A stretch of 64,000 bases of DNA, from the NCBI RefSeq assembly GCF_003054705.1, contig NZ_QAYX01000024.1, forward strand, positions 124,001 to 188,000. The letters are read 5' to 3'. Both the position numbers and the translations under genes were made by a program. Positions 19,520 through 31,350 of this stretch are shown one piece after another (position 1 is the first letter of the stretch; each line of letters opens with the position of its first letter). The notes below the pieces were generated by a model, which was not told the origin of the DNA, did no database searches, and saw nothing but the letters and a program-made list of their open reading frames with translations. The DNA comes from Opitutus sp. ER46 (GTDB lineage: Bacteria; Verrucomicrobiota; Verrucomicrobiia; Opitutales; Opitutaceae).

Positions 19520-21688
19520 GTGTCCTACCCCGGCCGATACTTCACTTTTCTGGCGCTGATGGCGGCGTTGGTTGCGCCCGTTGAACGGGCGTCAGCCGCG
19601 CGCCCGCGCGATCCGTCGCGGGACGAACTTGCCGAACTGTTCCAGACCTCGCGGTTGTCGCAGGTCCTGCTCTCTCCGGACGGGCAGCGGTACGCCTACG
19701 TCGTGACCGAGCGCGGGGCGACGACCTTGCTGACGCGGAAGCTCAACGACCCGGAGGCGCGCGAGGCCTTGTTTGTCGAACTGAGGTCCAGCAATCCGCG
19801 CGAGTCGCCCAATCTGGGATACTTCGGTTGGGCCGATGCCGAGACACTGGTGTATCTGATCACTTTCCCGGACCGGCCGCCGGGTCGGGACCAGGAACTC
19901 CGGGCCGTGCGCGCGGACGGCCGGGATAACCGGCTCCTGCTGCAACCGGCCGACATGCCGGAGTACGTCGTTTTCAGCGACGAGACGGATGGGCCCGCCC
20001 TCAATATCCGCCGAAGCATGCGTGTGCTGGGTTTTGCACCCGATGTGCCGGACACGGTGTTGGTGGAGATCGCCGGCCATGTCGGCGCGCGGGGACGATA
20101 TGACGTCGCGCGCGTCAACTGGCGCACCGGCGCGCGCACCCGCCAACCCGGCGACGACCGCGAAGGCCGCCTGCTGTTCGATGCCTCAGGCGTCGCCCGC
20201 GTGTACGAGTCGCCGCGCGTGACGCCGTCGATATTAACGAGCATTCGCGGCGCAAAGCCGGACCTGCCGTGGCTGTCATCCCAGCAGTCGGTTCACGTGC
20301 GCGGTCCCGGGCAGAGCCGCTGGAAACCCCTGGCGCGGCTGGGGGAGGCGGCCGCCCTGCATTTCGATCACGGCCCGATGGACGAGTTCAAGCCGCGCTC
20401 GGTGCCGCTCGCGATCGGCGCGGATCCGCGACTGCTCTATTTTGCGTCCAACGTCGGCCGCGACACCACCGGCCTCTACGCGCTCGACCTAGACACCGGC
20501 AAGCGCACCGACTTTGCGGTCGAGTCGGCGGAGTACGATATCATGGACGTGCAGGAGGTCTTTAACCCGCGCGCGCTCGTGTTCGACCGCCGGCGTGTCC
20601 TGGTCGGGGTAAGGTTGCCCGGGGTGCCGGCAACGACGCGGTGGTTCGATCCCGTGCTGGAGCAACGGCAACGCGAGGCGACGGCCCGTTTTCCGGAACG
20701 CGAGGTGCAGATCCTGGGCTGGAGCGAGGCGCGTGACGTGGTGCTGCTGGCGGTGCTGCCCGCGGGAGGTTTTGTCCGGTACATCGTGATGCGGGCCGGC
20801 CAGCCGCCGCAGTTCACCGAGATTCTGCGTCGTCTCGCGTTCAGCGGCGACCTGCCCCGGCCGCGCACCGTCCCGGTTGACTTCACCACGCCGGCGGGCG
20901 TGCGGCTGACCGGCGCGGTGACGCTGCCGCGTATGCCCCGGAGCAACCCTCCGGCCCTGATCGTGCGGTGTCGCGACCTGCCCGGCTCCGCGATCCTGCC
21001 GATGCTCTCCCAGCGCGAATCGCAGGTGCTCGCCGCCTATGGTTTCATGGTGCTCGACCTGAATCACCGCGGATTTTCCGGCCTTGGCACGCGGCACCGC
21101 GACGCGATCCGGGGCGCGTGGGAACGAGTGCCGCTCGAGGATATTCGGGCCGCGCTGGGCTGGCTGGGCGAACACCACCCGTACGATCGTCGCCGGGTGG
21201 GGCTTTTCGGCGAAGGCTTCGGCGGATACCTGGCGCTCCGCGCTCTGCAACAGGAGCCGCAGCTGTTCCGCTGCGCCGTGGTGTTTCACGGCCCCGCCGA
21301 ACTCCACGGCTGGGTGGCTGGCATCGCCGCAAACTCGATGTCCCTGCCGGAGGCGAATCCGCTGATCGCCCGCCGCCGCGCCTTCTTCAATTTCTCGCCG
21401 GCCGCGCCTGAGCCTCCGTCGGTCCTGAGCACCGCTGCGGATCTGCGCCGACCGGTCATGCTCGTCGCCGATCCGACACGGCTCGATCCCGTGGCCGACC
21501 AGGCCCGGACCCTGCGCGACAAACTCAAGGCGGCGGGAACCGAGGTTGAGTACCTGGAGTTGTCCGGAACGCTGGCGCGCCAGGACGCAACGAACGCCGC
21601 GCGCGTGTTTGAGCGCATCGGCCGATTCTACGCCGGGAGAATGTACGACTATCGCGTCGAGGTTGGCGCAGAGCGGGAGGTCGATTGA
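19520..21688 (+). CDS. Module 3: secreted S9 prolyl-oligopeptidase-like protein lacking the catalytic triad
   Basis: 722 aa from GTG 19520. A signal peptide (FTFLALMAALVAPVERASA) precedes the propeller-like region (RLSQVLLSPDGQRYAYVVTE) and the hydrolase domain (YGFMVLDLNHRGFSG). The elbow is GEGFGG with Gly566 replacing the nucleophile. The Asp region reads VADPTRLDPVADQ, offset from the usual position, and the His segment is LSGTLARQD. It is predicted to be catalytically dead like its two paralogues and may bind peptides or a partner in the periplasm. It overlaps the partner gene by TTGA. The gap before it (19357-19519) shows no gene. Confidence 0.85.
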   Translation: MSYPGRYFTFLALMAALVAPVERASAARPRDPSRDELAELFQTSRLSQVLLSPDGQRYAYVVTERGATTLLTRKLNDPEAREALFVELRSSNPRESPNLGYFGWADAETLVYLITFPDRPPGRDQELRAVRADGRDNRLLLQPADMPEYVVFSDETDGPALNIRRSMRVLGFAPDVPDTVLVEIAGHVGARGRYDVARVNWRTGARTRQPGDDREGRLLFDASGVARVYESPRVTPSILTSIRGAKPDLPWLSSQQSVHVRGPGQSRWKPLARLGEAAALHFDHGPMDEFKPRSVPLAIGADPRLLYFASNVGRDTTGLYALDLDTGKRTDFAVESAEYDIMDVQEVFNPRALVFDRRRVLVGVRLPGVPATTRWFDPVLEQRQREATARFPEREVQILGWSEARDVVLLAVLPAGGFVRYIVMRAGQPPQFTEILRRLAFSGDLPRPRTVPVDFTTPAGVRLTGAVTLPRMPRSNPPALIVRCRDLPGSAILPMLSQRESQVLAAYGFMVLDLNHRGFSGLGTRHRDAIRGAWERVPLEDIRAALGWLGEHHPYDRRRVGLFGEGFGGYLALRALQQEPQLFRCAVVFHGPAELHGWVAGIAANSMSLPEANPLIARRRAFFNFSPAAPEPPSVLSTAADLRRPVMLVADPTRLDPVADQARTLRDKLKAAGTEVEYLELSGTLARQDATNAARVFERIGRFYAGRMYDYRVEVGAEREVD

Positions 21689-23460
21689 ACGCGCGCCTGA
21701 ACCCACGGCTGCTCCTGCTCGCGCTCACCCTGGCACTTCTTGAGCGCTCCCCAGCAGGCGGCGCCGAGGAGCCGGCGACGGTGCAACTGCCGCCGATGAT
21801 CGTGTCGGAGAACACCTCCGACCGCCCCTGGCGCTACGTCGGCACGCCGCAGATGGAGGTTCTCGGGCGCTGTGATGACGGTGTGCTCAAGGACATGGTG
21901 ACCCGAACCTACCGGCTCAACGAGCTGCTGGGCATGCTCCTGCCGCCGGCGTTGCAGCACCAAACCACGCACCCACGTCAGGTGATCCTCGTTGACGCGA
22001 AGTCCGTCCCGGGGCTCTCCCGCGAGTTCCTTGCCCAGTTTGGCGGCCTCACGTACGCCCGGCCGCCGGCCACGTCGAACCCGTCGCCGGCCCCAGGCCG
22101 GCCCGGGCAACCCGGAGTCGTCGTCGACCCGTCGGTGCCAGGCACCGCGTTGCCGCCGCTCCCGGGCGAGGCGCGAATCCAGACGATCCCCAGTCCGGTG
22201 CTGTACGACCTGGACCGCGTTGCGACCTTCGCGATCGCCGAGCGCAGCTCGATCGATCTCACGGCAATGTGCTTCACGCCCGAATACGTCCGGCTGCTCC
22301 TGGTCGGGCGCACGCCGGAGCTGCCGGCGTGGTACGTTGCGGCTTGGTTGCGGCTGTATCCGGCGTGCGACTTTCGCGACAAGGCAATCCACGTGGCTCC
22401 GCTGATCTGGCTGAACGAGGCGGAGACGAGGGTACTGCGTGACGATCCGGATGCGCCGCGGCGGGTGATGCCGCTGGTGGACCTCCTGGGCGGCTGGCCG
22501 TCGGCCGCGGACAAGGCGGCGGTCGAGCACTGGACCGTGCAGGCGGAGCTCCTCCTGCGCTGGGCGTTGCTCAACCCGGAGCGGCGCGCGGCGCTGGCGC
22601 GCTATATCGGAACGGCGGCGCGGGCGGGGGACTCGGAGGCCCTTTTCCGCGAGTGCTTCGGCTTTGGTTACGCCGATGCGCGGGACTATCTCAGCGATTA
22701 CCTGCCCACGGCCGTGCGGAAAGGGGTCGTCTTCGAGTTGGCGAAACCCGCCAAACCGCCGCGCCTGCGTCCGCGGGACGCCACCCCGGCGGAGATCGGT
22801 CGGATCAAGGGTGACTGGGAGCGGCTGGAAACGGCGTTCGTGCGGAAACGGTATCCGGAGTTTGTCGGGCCGTACCTGATGCTCGCGCGCCAGACGATCA
22901 CGCGGGCGCGCGAGGTGGCCCCGCAGGATCCTGGGCTGCTGGCGGTGGCGGGGCTGCTCGAGTGCGACGAAGGTGATCATGCCGCGGCGCGTCCTTTGCT
23001 GGAGGCGGCGGTGGCGGGCGCACGCTGTTCGCCCCGGGTGTACGTGGAGCTCGCCGGGCTGCGGCTCGAGGACTTCACCCGGTCCGACGACAACGAGTTC
23101 CAGCCGCTGGGCCCGGGACAGGCCAGTTTTGTGCTCGAGACGCTGGCCCCCGCGCTGGAACAACAGCCGGCGCTGCCCGCGACCTACGCGCTGATGGCAG
23201 CGGTCTGGGCGCGCAGCGCGACGGGCGTCGGGCCGAAGGAGATCGCCCTCCTCGACGAGGCGCTCCTGCGGTTCCCGCGGCATATCCCGCTGCTGTATTT
23301 CGGTGCCATGGTCATGGCGCAGCACCGCTCGATTGACGCGGCCCTGACGCTGGCGCGAACGGGCCGCGCGCTGCCGCAGCCGGCCGCAATGCAGAAGCGC
23401 TTCGACGAGCTGACGGCGGTGTTGACGAAAGCCCAGGCTGATCGGGCTCCGCGCAAGTAG
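21685..23460 (+). CDS. Module 3: secreted helical-repeat partner protein of unknown function
   Basis: 591 aa starting at a TTG overlapping the upstream stop (TTGA). A signal peptide ([20 protein letters not shown]) is followed by [12 protein letters not shown] and [13 protein letters not shown]. The protease-like relic is the most eroded of the three (FTPEYVRLL, then LPAWYVAAW, with EG replaced by AA). An extra proline-rich insert (about residues 130-160) is present. The helical repeat part ([20 protein letters not shown]) resembles the other copies, but the C-terminal tail does not share their 29-residue ending. Function not recognised. Confidence 0.85.
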   Translation: MNARLNPRLLLLALTLALLERSPAGGAEEPATVQLPPMIVSENTSDRPWRYVGTPQMEVLGRCDDGVLKDMVTRTYRLNELLGMLLPPALQHQTTHPRQVILVDAKSVPGLSREFLAQFGGLTYARPPATSNPSPAPGRPGQPGVVVDPSVPGTALPPLPGEARIQTIPSPVLYDLDRVATFAIAERSSIDLTAMCFTPEYVRLLLVGRTPELPAWYVAAWLRLYPACDFRDKAIHVAPLIWLNEAETRVLRDDPDAPRRVMPLVDLLGGWPSAADKAAVEHWTVQAELLLRWALLNPERRAALARYIGTAARAGDSEALFRECFGFGYADARDYLSDYLPTAVRKGVVFELAKPAKPPRLRPRDATPAEIGRIKGDWERLETAFVRKRYPEFVGPYLMLARQTITRAREVAPQDPGLLAVAGLLECDEGDHAAARPLLEAAVAGARCSPRVYVELAGLRLEDFTRSDDNEFQPLGPGQASFVLETLAPALEQQPALPATYALMAAVWARSATGVGPKEIALLDEALLRFPRHIPLLYFGAMVMAQHRSIDAALTLARTGRALPQPAAMQKRFDELTAVLTKAQADRAPRK

Positions 23461-23540
23461 CGCGCCGGGGCGGCGCGGTTTACCGTCACGTGCCGAGGCG
23501 GTTGTTGCCGGGAAATTCTGTTTTCTCTTATTTCATCACG

Positions 23541-25088
<1,548 letters not shown>

Positions 25089-25102
25089 GGGCGGGTTCGG
25101 GG

Positions 25103-25308
25103 TCTTACTCTTACTCGTTCTCTTTCTCTCCGGCTCAGCCAGTCGCCGCCAGCGACTGGCTCGAGAACGAGAACGAGAACGAGCCGGCGGGGGGTACGAT
25201 AGCTGCGGTCGGCCCTCAATCCCTCAATCCCTCAATCCCTCAATCCCTCGAGAGTAAGAGTAAGAGGAAGAGAAAGAGTAAGAGGCGGGCCGGCGGTGGC
25301 CGGCCCGC
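25103..25308. repeat. Composite intergenic inverted repeat, undisturbed relative of the intron-split element
   Basis: In order: a pyrimidine arm (25103-25130), a small hairpin (AGCCAGTCGC/GCGACTGGCT), a GAACGA-type purine arm (25160-25183), TACGATAGCTGCGGTCG (25195-25211), about four CTCAATCC units (25214-25249), a second purine tract (25250-25285) and a 10-bp hairpin GCGGGCCGGC/GCCGGCCCGC (25285-25308). It starts just after the GH51 stop. Parts of it recur at 4967-5057 and 7046-7100. Confidence 0.85.
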
Positions 25309-25369
25309 GGGGACCGTCAGGCAGCGGGCGGACTTTCCCGGCGCTCTTAACCGCGTAGTTTCTTTCGCC

Positions 25370-26470
25370 GTGCGAATCCCCATTGCTGCTGCCCTGGTCC
25401 TGACCCCGCTGGCCGTCGCGTCCGCTTGTGCGGCGCCCGCGGTTGCGCCGCAGTCCGCCTCCGCCGCGCCGGCGGCCGTGACCGACCGCGTCGCGCCGAA
25501 GCCGTTGTATCGGGATCCTTTGTACGATGGCGCCGCGGATCCGGTTGTCATCTGGAACCCCGCGGTCGGCCGCTGGTGGATGTTCTACACCAACCGCCGC
25601 GCCAACGTCCCCGGGCTCTCCGGCGTCGCCTGGGTGCACGGCACGCCCATCGGCATCGCCGAGTCCGCTGACGGCGGGCTCACCTGGCGCCCCGCCGGTG
25701 AAGCCGTCATCCAGCTGCCGCCCGACGTCGCGGGCGAACAGCCCACGTGGTGGGCGCCGGACGTGCTCACGGCGCCGGATGGCACGCACCACATGTTTCT
25801 CACCGTGGTGCCCGGCGTGTTCGAGGACTGGAATCATCCACGGCGGCTCGTGCACCTCACCAGCCGCGACCTGCGCACCTGGAGCCAGGGACGCGTGCTC
25901 GCGCTGGCGTCGGATCGCGTGATCGACGCGGTGGTGCACCGGCTGCCCGACGGTACGTGGCGGATGTGGTACAACAACGAGCGCGACGGGAAATCGATCT
26001 ACTACGCCGACAGCCCCGACCTGGAGAACTGGACCGACCGCGGCCGCTGCGCCGGCGTGGCCGGGCGTTGCGAGGGCCCTTACGTGTTCCAGTGGAAAGG
26101 CCGCGCCTGGATGATCGTCGACACCTGGCGTGGACTCGGGGTGTACCGGTCCGACGATTTCGAGCACTGGACCGGCCAGCCCGAGCTACTCCTGGCCAAG
26201 CCGGGCCGCGGAGCCGACGACGGCGTCAACGGCGGCCATGCCGGCATCGTGGTCAATGGCGACCGCGCGTTCTGCTTCTACTTCACACACCCGGGTCGCG
26301 CCGGGACGATCACGCCGCAGGACAAGAACGCCCTGGAGACACGCCGCAGTTCGATCCAGGTCGTCGAGCTCTTCGAACGCGCGGGGGTGCTCTCCTGCGA
26401 TCGCGACACGCCGACGCGCATCACGCTCGTGCCGCCGGCCGCGGCGGCTCCGGCTAACGCGTCCCGCTGA
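25370..26470 (+). CDS. GH43-type five-bladed beta-propeller glycosidase
   Basis: 366 aa from GTG 25370. The frame is open back to 25085, but that stretch translates the repeat tracts (SYSYSFSFS) and is rejected. Signal peptide: IPIAAALVLTPLAVASACA. Clan GH-F-like features include the propeller start YDGAADPVVIW, WWAPDVLTAPDGTHHMF, VIDAVVHRLPDGTWRMWYNN and CEGPYVFQWKGRAWMI, which supply plausible Asp/Asp/Glu catalytic residues. Likely a secreted alpha-L-arabinofuranosidase or beta-xylosidase-type enzyme; family placement (GH43 versus related propeller families) is not certain. Confidence 0.8.
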   Translation: MRIPIAAALVLTPLAVASACAAPAVAPQSASAAPAAVTDRVAPKPLYRDPLYDGAADPVVIWNPAVGRWWMFYTNRRANVPGLSGVAWVHGTPIGIAESADGGLTWRPAGEAVIQLPPDVAGEQPTWWAPDVLTAPDGTHHMFLTVVPGVFEDWNHPRRLVHLTSRDLRTWSQGRVLALASDRVIDAVVHRLPDGTWRMWYNNERDGKSIYYADSPDLENWTDRGRCAGVAGRCEGPYVFQWKGRAWMIVDTWRGLGVYRSDDFEHWTGQPELLLAKPGRGADDGVNGGHAGIVVNGDRAFCFYFTHPGRAGTITPQDKNALETRRSSIQVVELFERAGVLSCDRDTPTRITLVPPAAAAPANASR

Positions 26471-26544
26471 GGACGACCTCGGGAGGAGGGCCAAACGTAC
26501 GCGATTCCCGGCTGCCGCGCCGCAACCCCTCCCAGCCTCCTCTC

Positions 26545-29124
26545 ATGCGTTTCCCTGCATCGCTGATTCCGTTGTTGGCGCCACGGGTCCACGCCGCCAC
26601 CGGCGGTTGGCGGTGCCGACTCCCTGCCGTGCTCGCGCTGGGCGTGGGAATCCTTCTCGCTGGGGCAACCTCGGCGCGCGCGGAACCCTGGGTGCGGAGC
26701 GAGACGGCGGGGGCGGACTTTGCGCTGGTGGCCAGGGACGGGGCGACGGCGACGCTGATGGTTTCGCCGACCGACGCGAAGGTGGTGAACCTGGCGGCCG
26801 CGGATCTCGCGCGGGACATCGAGCGCGTGACCGGGCGGCGGCCCGCGATCGCGACGACTCCGTTCGCGGGCGCATCGGGTCCGCTGGTGCTGATCGGCAC
26901 ACTCGGCGCGAACCCGTTGATCGATCTGCTCGTGGCCGACCGAAAGCTCGAGGCGACGTACCTGTCCGGCGCCTGGGAGAGTTTCCTGATTGCGACAGTG
27001 ACCGATCCTTTCCCCAACGTGCCCCGGGCGCTGGTGATCGTGGGCAGCGATAGGCGCGGCACGGCGTTCGGCGTGTATGAATTGGCCGAGGCGATCGGTG
27101 TGTCGCCGTGGCACTGGTGGGCGGACGTCGCGCCGGCGCATCAGGAGGCGCTGTATGTGGCGGCGGGCGCGCGCCGGTTTGGTCCGCCGTCGGTGAAGTA
27201 TCGCGGCGTGTTCCTCAACGACGAGGACTGGGGCCTGCAGCCCTGGGCGGCACGGACGCTGGAGCCCGAGCATGGCGGCATTGGGCCGCGGACGTACGCG
27301 AAGCTCTTCGAGCTGATGTTGCGGCTGAAGGCCAACACCGTGTGGCCGGCGATGCACGCGTGCACCAAGGCGTTCAACGCGTTCCCCGAGCACCGGCAGT
27401 TGGCGGACGATTACGCGATGGTCATGGGCTCCTCGCACGCCGAGCCGATGCTGCGGAACAACGTCGGCGAGTGGACGGAGCCGGGCGAGCGTTATGACTA
27501 CGTGAGCAATGCCGCGGGCGTGCGCGCGTACTGGGAGCAGCGGGTGCGGGAGAACGGCGCGTTTGAGAACATCTACACGCTCGGTATGCGCGGGGTGCAC
27601 GACTCCGGCATCCAGGGCGCGAAGACCGATGCGGAGCGGATCGCGGTGCTCGAGCGGGTGTTCGCCGACCAGCGCGCGCTGCTCGCGCAGCATGCGCGGG
27701 GCGGGGGGCGGGCGCCGCAGATGTTCTGCGCGTACAAGGAGGTGCTCGGCCTGTACCGCCAGGGCCTGAAGGTGCCGGACGACGTGACGATCGTCTGGCC
27801 CGACGACAATTTCGGCTACGTTCGCAACTACGCCTCCACCGAGGAGCAGAAGCGCGCGGGAGGCTTTGGCGTGTATTATCATTTGTCCTACCTCGGCGCG
27901 CCGATGGCCTACCTCTGGCTGTACACGACGCCGCCCGCGCTGGTCTGGGAGGAGATGACCAAGGCGTACGCGCACGGCGCGCGCACGCTGTGGATCGCGA
28001 ACGTCGGCGACCTGAAGCCGGCGGAGATCGGCACCGAGTTCTTCCTGCAACTGGCGTGGGACGTCGACCGTTGGACGCGCGAGACGGAGCCCGACTTCCT
28101 GCGCACCTGGGCGGCGCGGGAGTTTGGGGAGAAAGCGGCGCCGGAGATCGCCGCGATCCTGGCGGAATACTACGCGCTCAATTTCACGCGCAAGCCCGAG
28201 CACCTGCAGCCGTGGCTGCCGAAGCAGAGCCCGCGGCTGAGCGGGCTTTCCGTCGCGGACCGGCAGGCGCGGCTCGAGCGGTTCGACGCGCTGCGTCGGC
28301 GCACCGAGGCGGTGGGTCAGACGGTGCGGCCGGAATTGCGCGATGCGTTTTTCGAGCTGGTCGCGTACCCGGTGCACGGCAGCGCGCTGGCCAACGAACG
28401 TTTTCTGCGCGGGGAGCTGGCGGCGATCGCCCCGACGCCCGCCGAGCAGGAAGCCAACGCGCGGCACGCAATGGTAGCCGACGCCGCGCTCAAGGAGCTC
28501 ACCCGCCGGTTCAACGAGGAGATCGCGGGCGGGAAGTGGCGCGGGTTCATGCATCTCGAGCCGGCGGACGAGCAGTGGAAGTCCTTCCGGCTCCTGCCGT
28601 GGACCCTGCCGGCCGCGGGCCTCACGGCCGAAAAGCCGACTTGGCGCTCGCTCCCGGCGGGCACAGTGGTGGTCCAGGCGGAAGCCTCGACCGGTTCGCG
28701 CCCGGGTGCGGCCGGCACGTGGGAGATGATTCGCGGGCTCGGTCACGACGGCGACGCCGTGACGTTGTTTCCGACGACCGCGCCGAGCGTGGCTCTGGCG
28801 GAGGTCGCGACGAAAGCGGCGCGACTGGACTACACGCTGGAGCTTGGCGCCGGCCAGACGCCCGTGACCTTTCACCTCATCCCGACGCAGCCGCTGCAGG
28901 CCGGTCGCGGACTGCGGTTCGCCGTCGCGCTCGACGACGCCGCGCCTCGCGAGGTGGTGCTCGACGTCAGGGACGGCTCCGGCGAATGGGCGCTTGGCGT
29001 GATTGCCAATGAGGTCACGGTGACCGTGCCGTTGGAGGTGGCGAAGGCGGGGACGCACGTGCTCCGGCTCTACGCGATCGACGCCGGCGTGGTCATCGAC
29101 CGCCTGTCATTTCCGAGAAGCTAA
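26545..29124 (+). CDS. Alpha-glucuronidase, GH115
   Basis: 859 aa, the usual GH115 size. It removes (4-O-methyl-)glucuronic acid side chains from polymeric glucuronoxylan. Signal peptide near residues 25-47 (LPAVLALGVGILLAGATSA). Family blocks: FGVYELAEAIGVSPWHWWAD, YRGVFLNDEDWGLQPWA, LKANTVWPAMHACTKAF, TLGMRGVHDSG, VWPDDNFGYVR and YHLSYLGAPMAYLWLYTTPP. A C-terminal beta domain follows. It is co-directional with the other island genes. A 34-bp perfect inverted repeat begins 33 bases after the stop. Confidence 0.95.
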   Translation: MRFPASLIPLLAPRVHAATGGWRCRLPAVLALGVGILLAGATSARAEPWVRSETAGADFALVARDGATATLMVSPTDAKVVNLAAADLARDIERVTGRRPAIATTPFAGASGPLVLIGTLGANPLIDLLVADRKLEATYLSGAWESFLIATVTDPFPNVPRALVIVGSDRRGTAFGVYELAEAIGVSPWHWWADVAPAHQEALYVAAGARRFGPPSVKYRGVFLNDEDWGLQPWAARTLEPEHGGIGPRTYAKLFELMLRLKANTVWPAMHACTKAFNAFPEHRQLADDYAMVMGSSHAEPMLRNNVGEWTEPGERYDYVSNAAGVRAYWEQRVRENGAFENIYTLGMRGVHDSGIQGAKTDAERIAVLERVFADQRALLAQHARGGGRAPQMFCAYKEVLGLYRQGLKVPDDVTIVWPDDNFGYVRNYASTEEQKRAGGFGVYYHLSYLGAPMAYLWLYTTPPALVWEEMTKAYAHGARTLWIANVGDLKPAEIGTEFFLQLAWDVDRWTRETEPDFLRTWAAREFGEKAAPEIAAILAEYYALNFTRKPEHLQPWLPKQSPRLSGLSVADRQARLERFDALRRRTEAVGQTVRPELRDAFFELVAYPVHGSALANERFLRGELAAIAPTPAEQEANARHAMVADAALKELTRRFNEEIAGGKWRGFMHLEPADEQWKSFRLLPWTLPAAGLTAEKPTWRSLPAGTVVVQAEASTGSRPGAAGTWEMIRGLGHDGDAVTLFPTTAPSVALAEVATKAARLDYTLELGAGQTPVTFHLIPTQPLQAGRGLRFAVALDDAAPREVVLDVRDGSGEWALGVIANEVTVTVPLEVAKAGTHVLRLYAIDAGVVIDRLSFPRS

Positions 29125-29156
29125 CGTCCGAACTGCCCCGCGCTCTCTCTCCCAAC

Positions 29157-29266
29157 TCTTTCTCTTACTCTTCCTCTTTCTCTTACTCTCGCTCTTCCGG
29201 TCCGTGTCGCCGGTCGGCGACCAACGGATTTTGAGAGTAAGAGAAAGAGGAAGAGTAAGAGAAAGA
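29157..29266. repeat. 34-bp perfect intergenic inverted repeat (AAGAG dialect)
   Basis: Arms 29157-29190 (pyrimidine) and 29233-29266 (purine) are exactly complementary over 34 bases, although built of degenerate hexamer-like words (CTCTTA, CTTCCT, CTTTCT). The 42-base spacer itself contains a GTCGCCG/CGGCGAC hairpin. It lies between GH115 and GH97. Confidence 0.95.
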
Positions 29267-29286
29267 TTCCTGATGACCCCCTCCCC

Positions 29287-31245
29287 ATGAACGCACCCCG
29301 ATTCCTCCTCGCGACCCTGGCGCTTTTCGGCCCCGTGCTGGGAGCCGCTCGCGCCGCCCCGGCTCCGGTCACCTCGATCGCCAGCCCGGATGGCGCGCTG
29401 GTGGTCGACGTGCAACTCGCCCGGCCGGCGGGAACGCTCACTTACTCCGTCACGCGCGCGGGCCAGCCGGTGCTGGCGGCGTCGCGGCTTGGGCTCGTGC
29501 GGGACGACACGGACTTTACGCGCGGGCTGACGCTGGTCGCCGTGGAACCGGGGCGGGCGATCGAGGAGAAGTATGAGATTCTGACGGCGAAGCGTCGGGC
29601 GAACACGTACCGCGCCAACCGCCAAGTCGTGGAACTCGTCAACGCCGACGGCGCCAAGCTTCAGGTGGAGTTCCAGGTGTCGAACGACGGCGTCGCGTTT
29701 CGTTATGTGTTCCCGGGGACGAGCGCGGTCGTGCGCTGGCTGCGCGAGGAGGTGACGTCGTTCGCCTTCCTGCCGGGGACGCGGGCCTGGCTGCAGCCGA
29801 TGTCAGAGGCAAAGACCGGGTGGTCGCGCGTGAACCCGTGCTACGAGGAATACTTTGAGAAGAACATCGCGGTGGGCACGCCCTCGCCGCAGGCGGGCTG
29901 GGTTTACCCGGCGCTGTTCCGGTCGGGCGACACCTGGCTGGTGGTGAGCGAAGCGGGGCTGGGCCGAGACTACTGCGGCACACGGCTGCGCAAGGAGTCG
30001 CCGAACGGCGAATATACCATCGGGTTTCCGGACGCGCGGGAGACGTTCCCGGGCGGACCGCTGAATCCGGTGTCGGTCCTGCCCTGGCGGACGCCGTGGC
30101 GGCTGATCGCGATCGGCAGCCTGCAGACGGTGGCGGAGTCGATGCTCGGGATCGACCTCGCAGACCCGGCGCCGGCGCGTGCGCCGGCCGGGCGGCCGGG
30201 CAAGGCGTCCTGGAGCTGGCCGCTGTTGGGTGATCCGCAGACGACCTATGACGTGCAGCGCCAGTTCATCGACTACGCGGCGGAGATGCACTGGCAGTAC
30301 TGCCTCATCGATTCGATGTGGGACCAGCAGATCGGCTACGAGAAGGTGAAAGAGCTGATCGACTACGCCCGGACCAAGGGCGTGTCCGTCCTGCTCTGGT
30401 ACAACTCGAACGGCACGTGGAACGACGCGCCGCAGACGCCGCGGCACCGGTTGCTCACGCATGCGAGCCGGATCCAGGAGTTTGAGCGCCTGAAGGCGAT
30501 GGGCGTCGCCGGGCTCAAAATCGATTTCTTCGGCGGCGATGCACAGTCGATGATCGCGTACTACCACGACATCCTGGCGGACGCGGCGCCGTACGGATTC
30601 CAGATGAACTTCCATGGCGCGACGCTGCCCCGCGGCTGGAACCGCACGTACTCGCAGCTCATGACGATGGAGGCGGTGAAGGGCCTCGAGTACGTGACCT
30701 TCGACCAGCGAAATGCCGACGAGGAACCGGCGCATGCGACGATCCTGCCGTTCACCCGGAATCTCTTTGACCCGATGGATTTCACGCCGCTCGTGCTCGA
30801 CCGGATCAACAAGATCGAGCGCCGTACCAGCAGCGCCTTCGAACTCGCGCTCGCGGTCGTGTTCACGTCAGGCATCCAGCACTACGCGGAGATTCCCGCG
30901 GGCATGGCCAAGGCGCCCGAGTACGTGCGCGAGTTCCTGCGTCACGTGCCGAGCGTCTGGGATGAGGTGCGGTTCATTGACGGCCTGCCTGGCGAGTTCG
31001 TCGTCCTGGCGCGCCAGGGCGAGGGCCGCTGGTACGTGAGCGGGATCAACGCCGAGTCGACGGCGAAGCCGCTCACGCTGGACCTGCGGCGGCTCGGGCT
31101 CCCGGCGGGACGCAAAGGCATGCTTATCCAGGACGGCGCCCCGGGGAACCTGTCCTTCCAGCAGTCGGCGGTGAACCTCGGGGCCGACCTGAATCTCCCT
31201 GTGACCCTCGCTCCGCGCGGCGGTTTTGTCCTGGTCTTTGAATAG
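29287..31245 (+). CDS. GH97 glycosidase, retaining alpha-galactosidase-like subgroup
   Basis: 652 aa secreted enzyme (signal peptide FLLATLALFGPVLGAARAAP). N-terminal beta-sandwich, then a (beta/alpha)8 barrel (KASWSWPLLGDPQTTYDVQR; AEMHWQYCLIDSMWD), then a small C-terminal sandwich. The segment GVAGLKIDFFGGDAQSMI carries the Asp that acts as nucleophile in the retaining GH97 branch; inverting SusB-type enzymes use glutamates elsewhere. Likely an alpha-galactosidase or related activity on hemicellulose or pectin side chains. The start codon follows a CCCCTCCCC leader. Confidence 0.92.
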   Translation: MNAPRFLLATLALFGPVLGAARAAPAPVTSIASPDGALVVDVQLARPAGTLTYSVTRAGQPVLAASRLGLVRDDTDFTRGLTLVAVEPGRAIEEKYEILTAKRRANTYRANRQVVELVNADGAKLQVEFQVSNDGVAFRYVFPGTSAVVRWLREEVTSFAFLPGTRAWLQPMSEAKTGWSRVNPCYEEYFEKNIAVGTPSPQAGWVYPALFRSGDTWLVVSEAGLGRDYCGTRLRKESPNGEYTIGFPDARETFPGGPLNPVSVLPWRTPWRLIAIGSLQTVAESMLGIDLADPAPARAPAGRPGKASWSWPLLGDPQTTYDVQRQFIDYAAEMHWQYCLIDSMWDQQIGYEKVKELIDYARTKGVSVLLWYNSNGTWNDAPQTPRHRLLTHASRIQEFERLKAMGVAGLKIDFFGGDAQSMIAYYHDILADAAPYGFQMNFHGATLPRGWNRTYSQLMTMEAVKGLEYVTFDQRNADEEPAHATILPFTRNLFDPMDFTPLVLDRINKIERRTSSAFELALAVVFTSGIQHYAEIPAGMAKAPEYVREFLRHVPSVWDEVRFIDGLPGEFVVLARQGEGRWYVSGINAESTAKPLTLDLRRLGLPAGRKGMLIQDGAPGNLSFQQSAVNLGADLNLPVTLAPRGGFVLVFE

Positions 31246-31350
31246 TGCCGGCGCCCGCCTGCGCCGGACTCGTCGAACGGTCCCGCGCGGGCGTCGTTGG
31301 CGGGCGTCGTGACGATGCCTCTCCTTGTCCGCGGTTGATCCCGTTTCCCC

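Noticed and set aside
26278-29058. 926-codon minus-strand open frame antisense to the GH115 gene
   Set aside because: The plus strand encodes an unmistakable GH115. The antisense frame is Arg/His/Pro-rich without any domain, as expected from codon-position mirroring in high-GC DNA.
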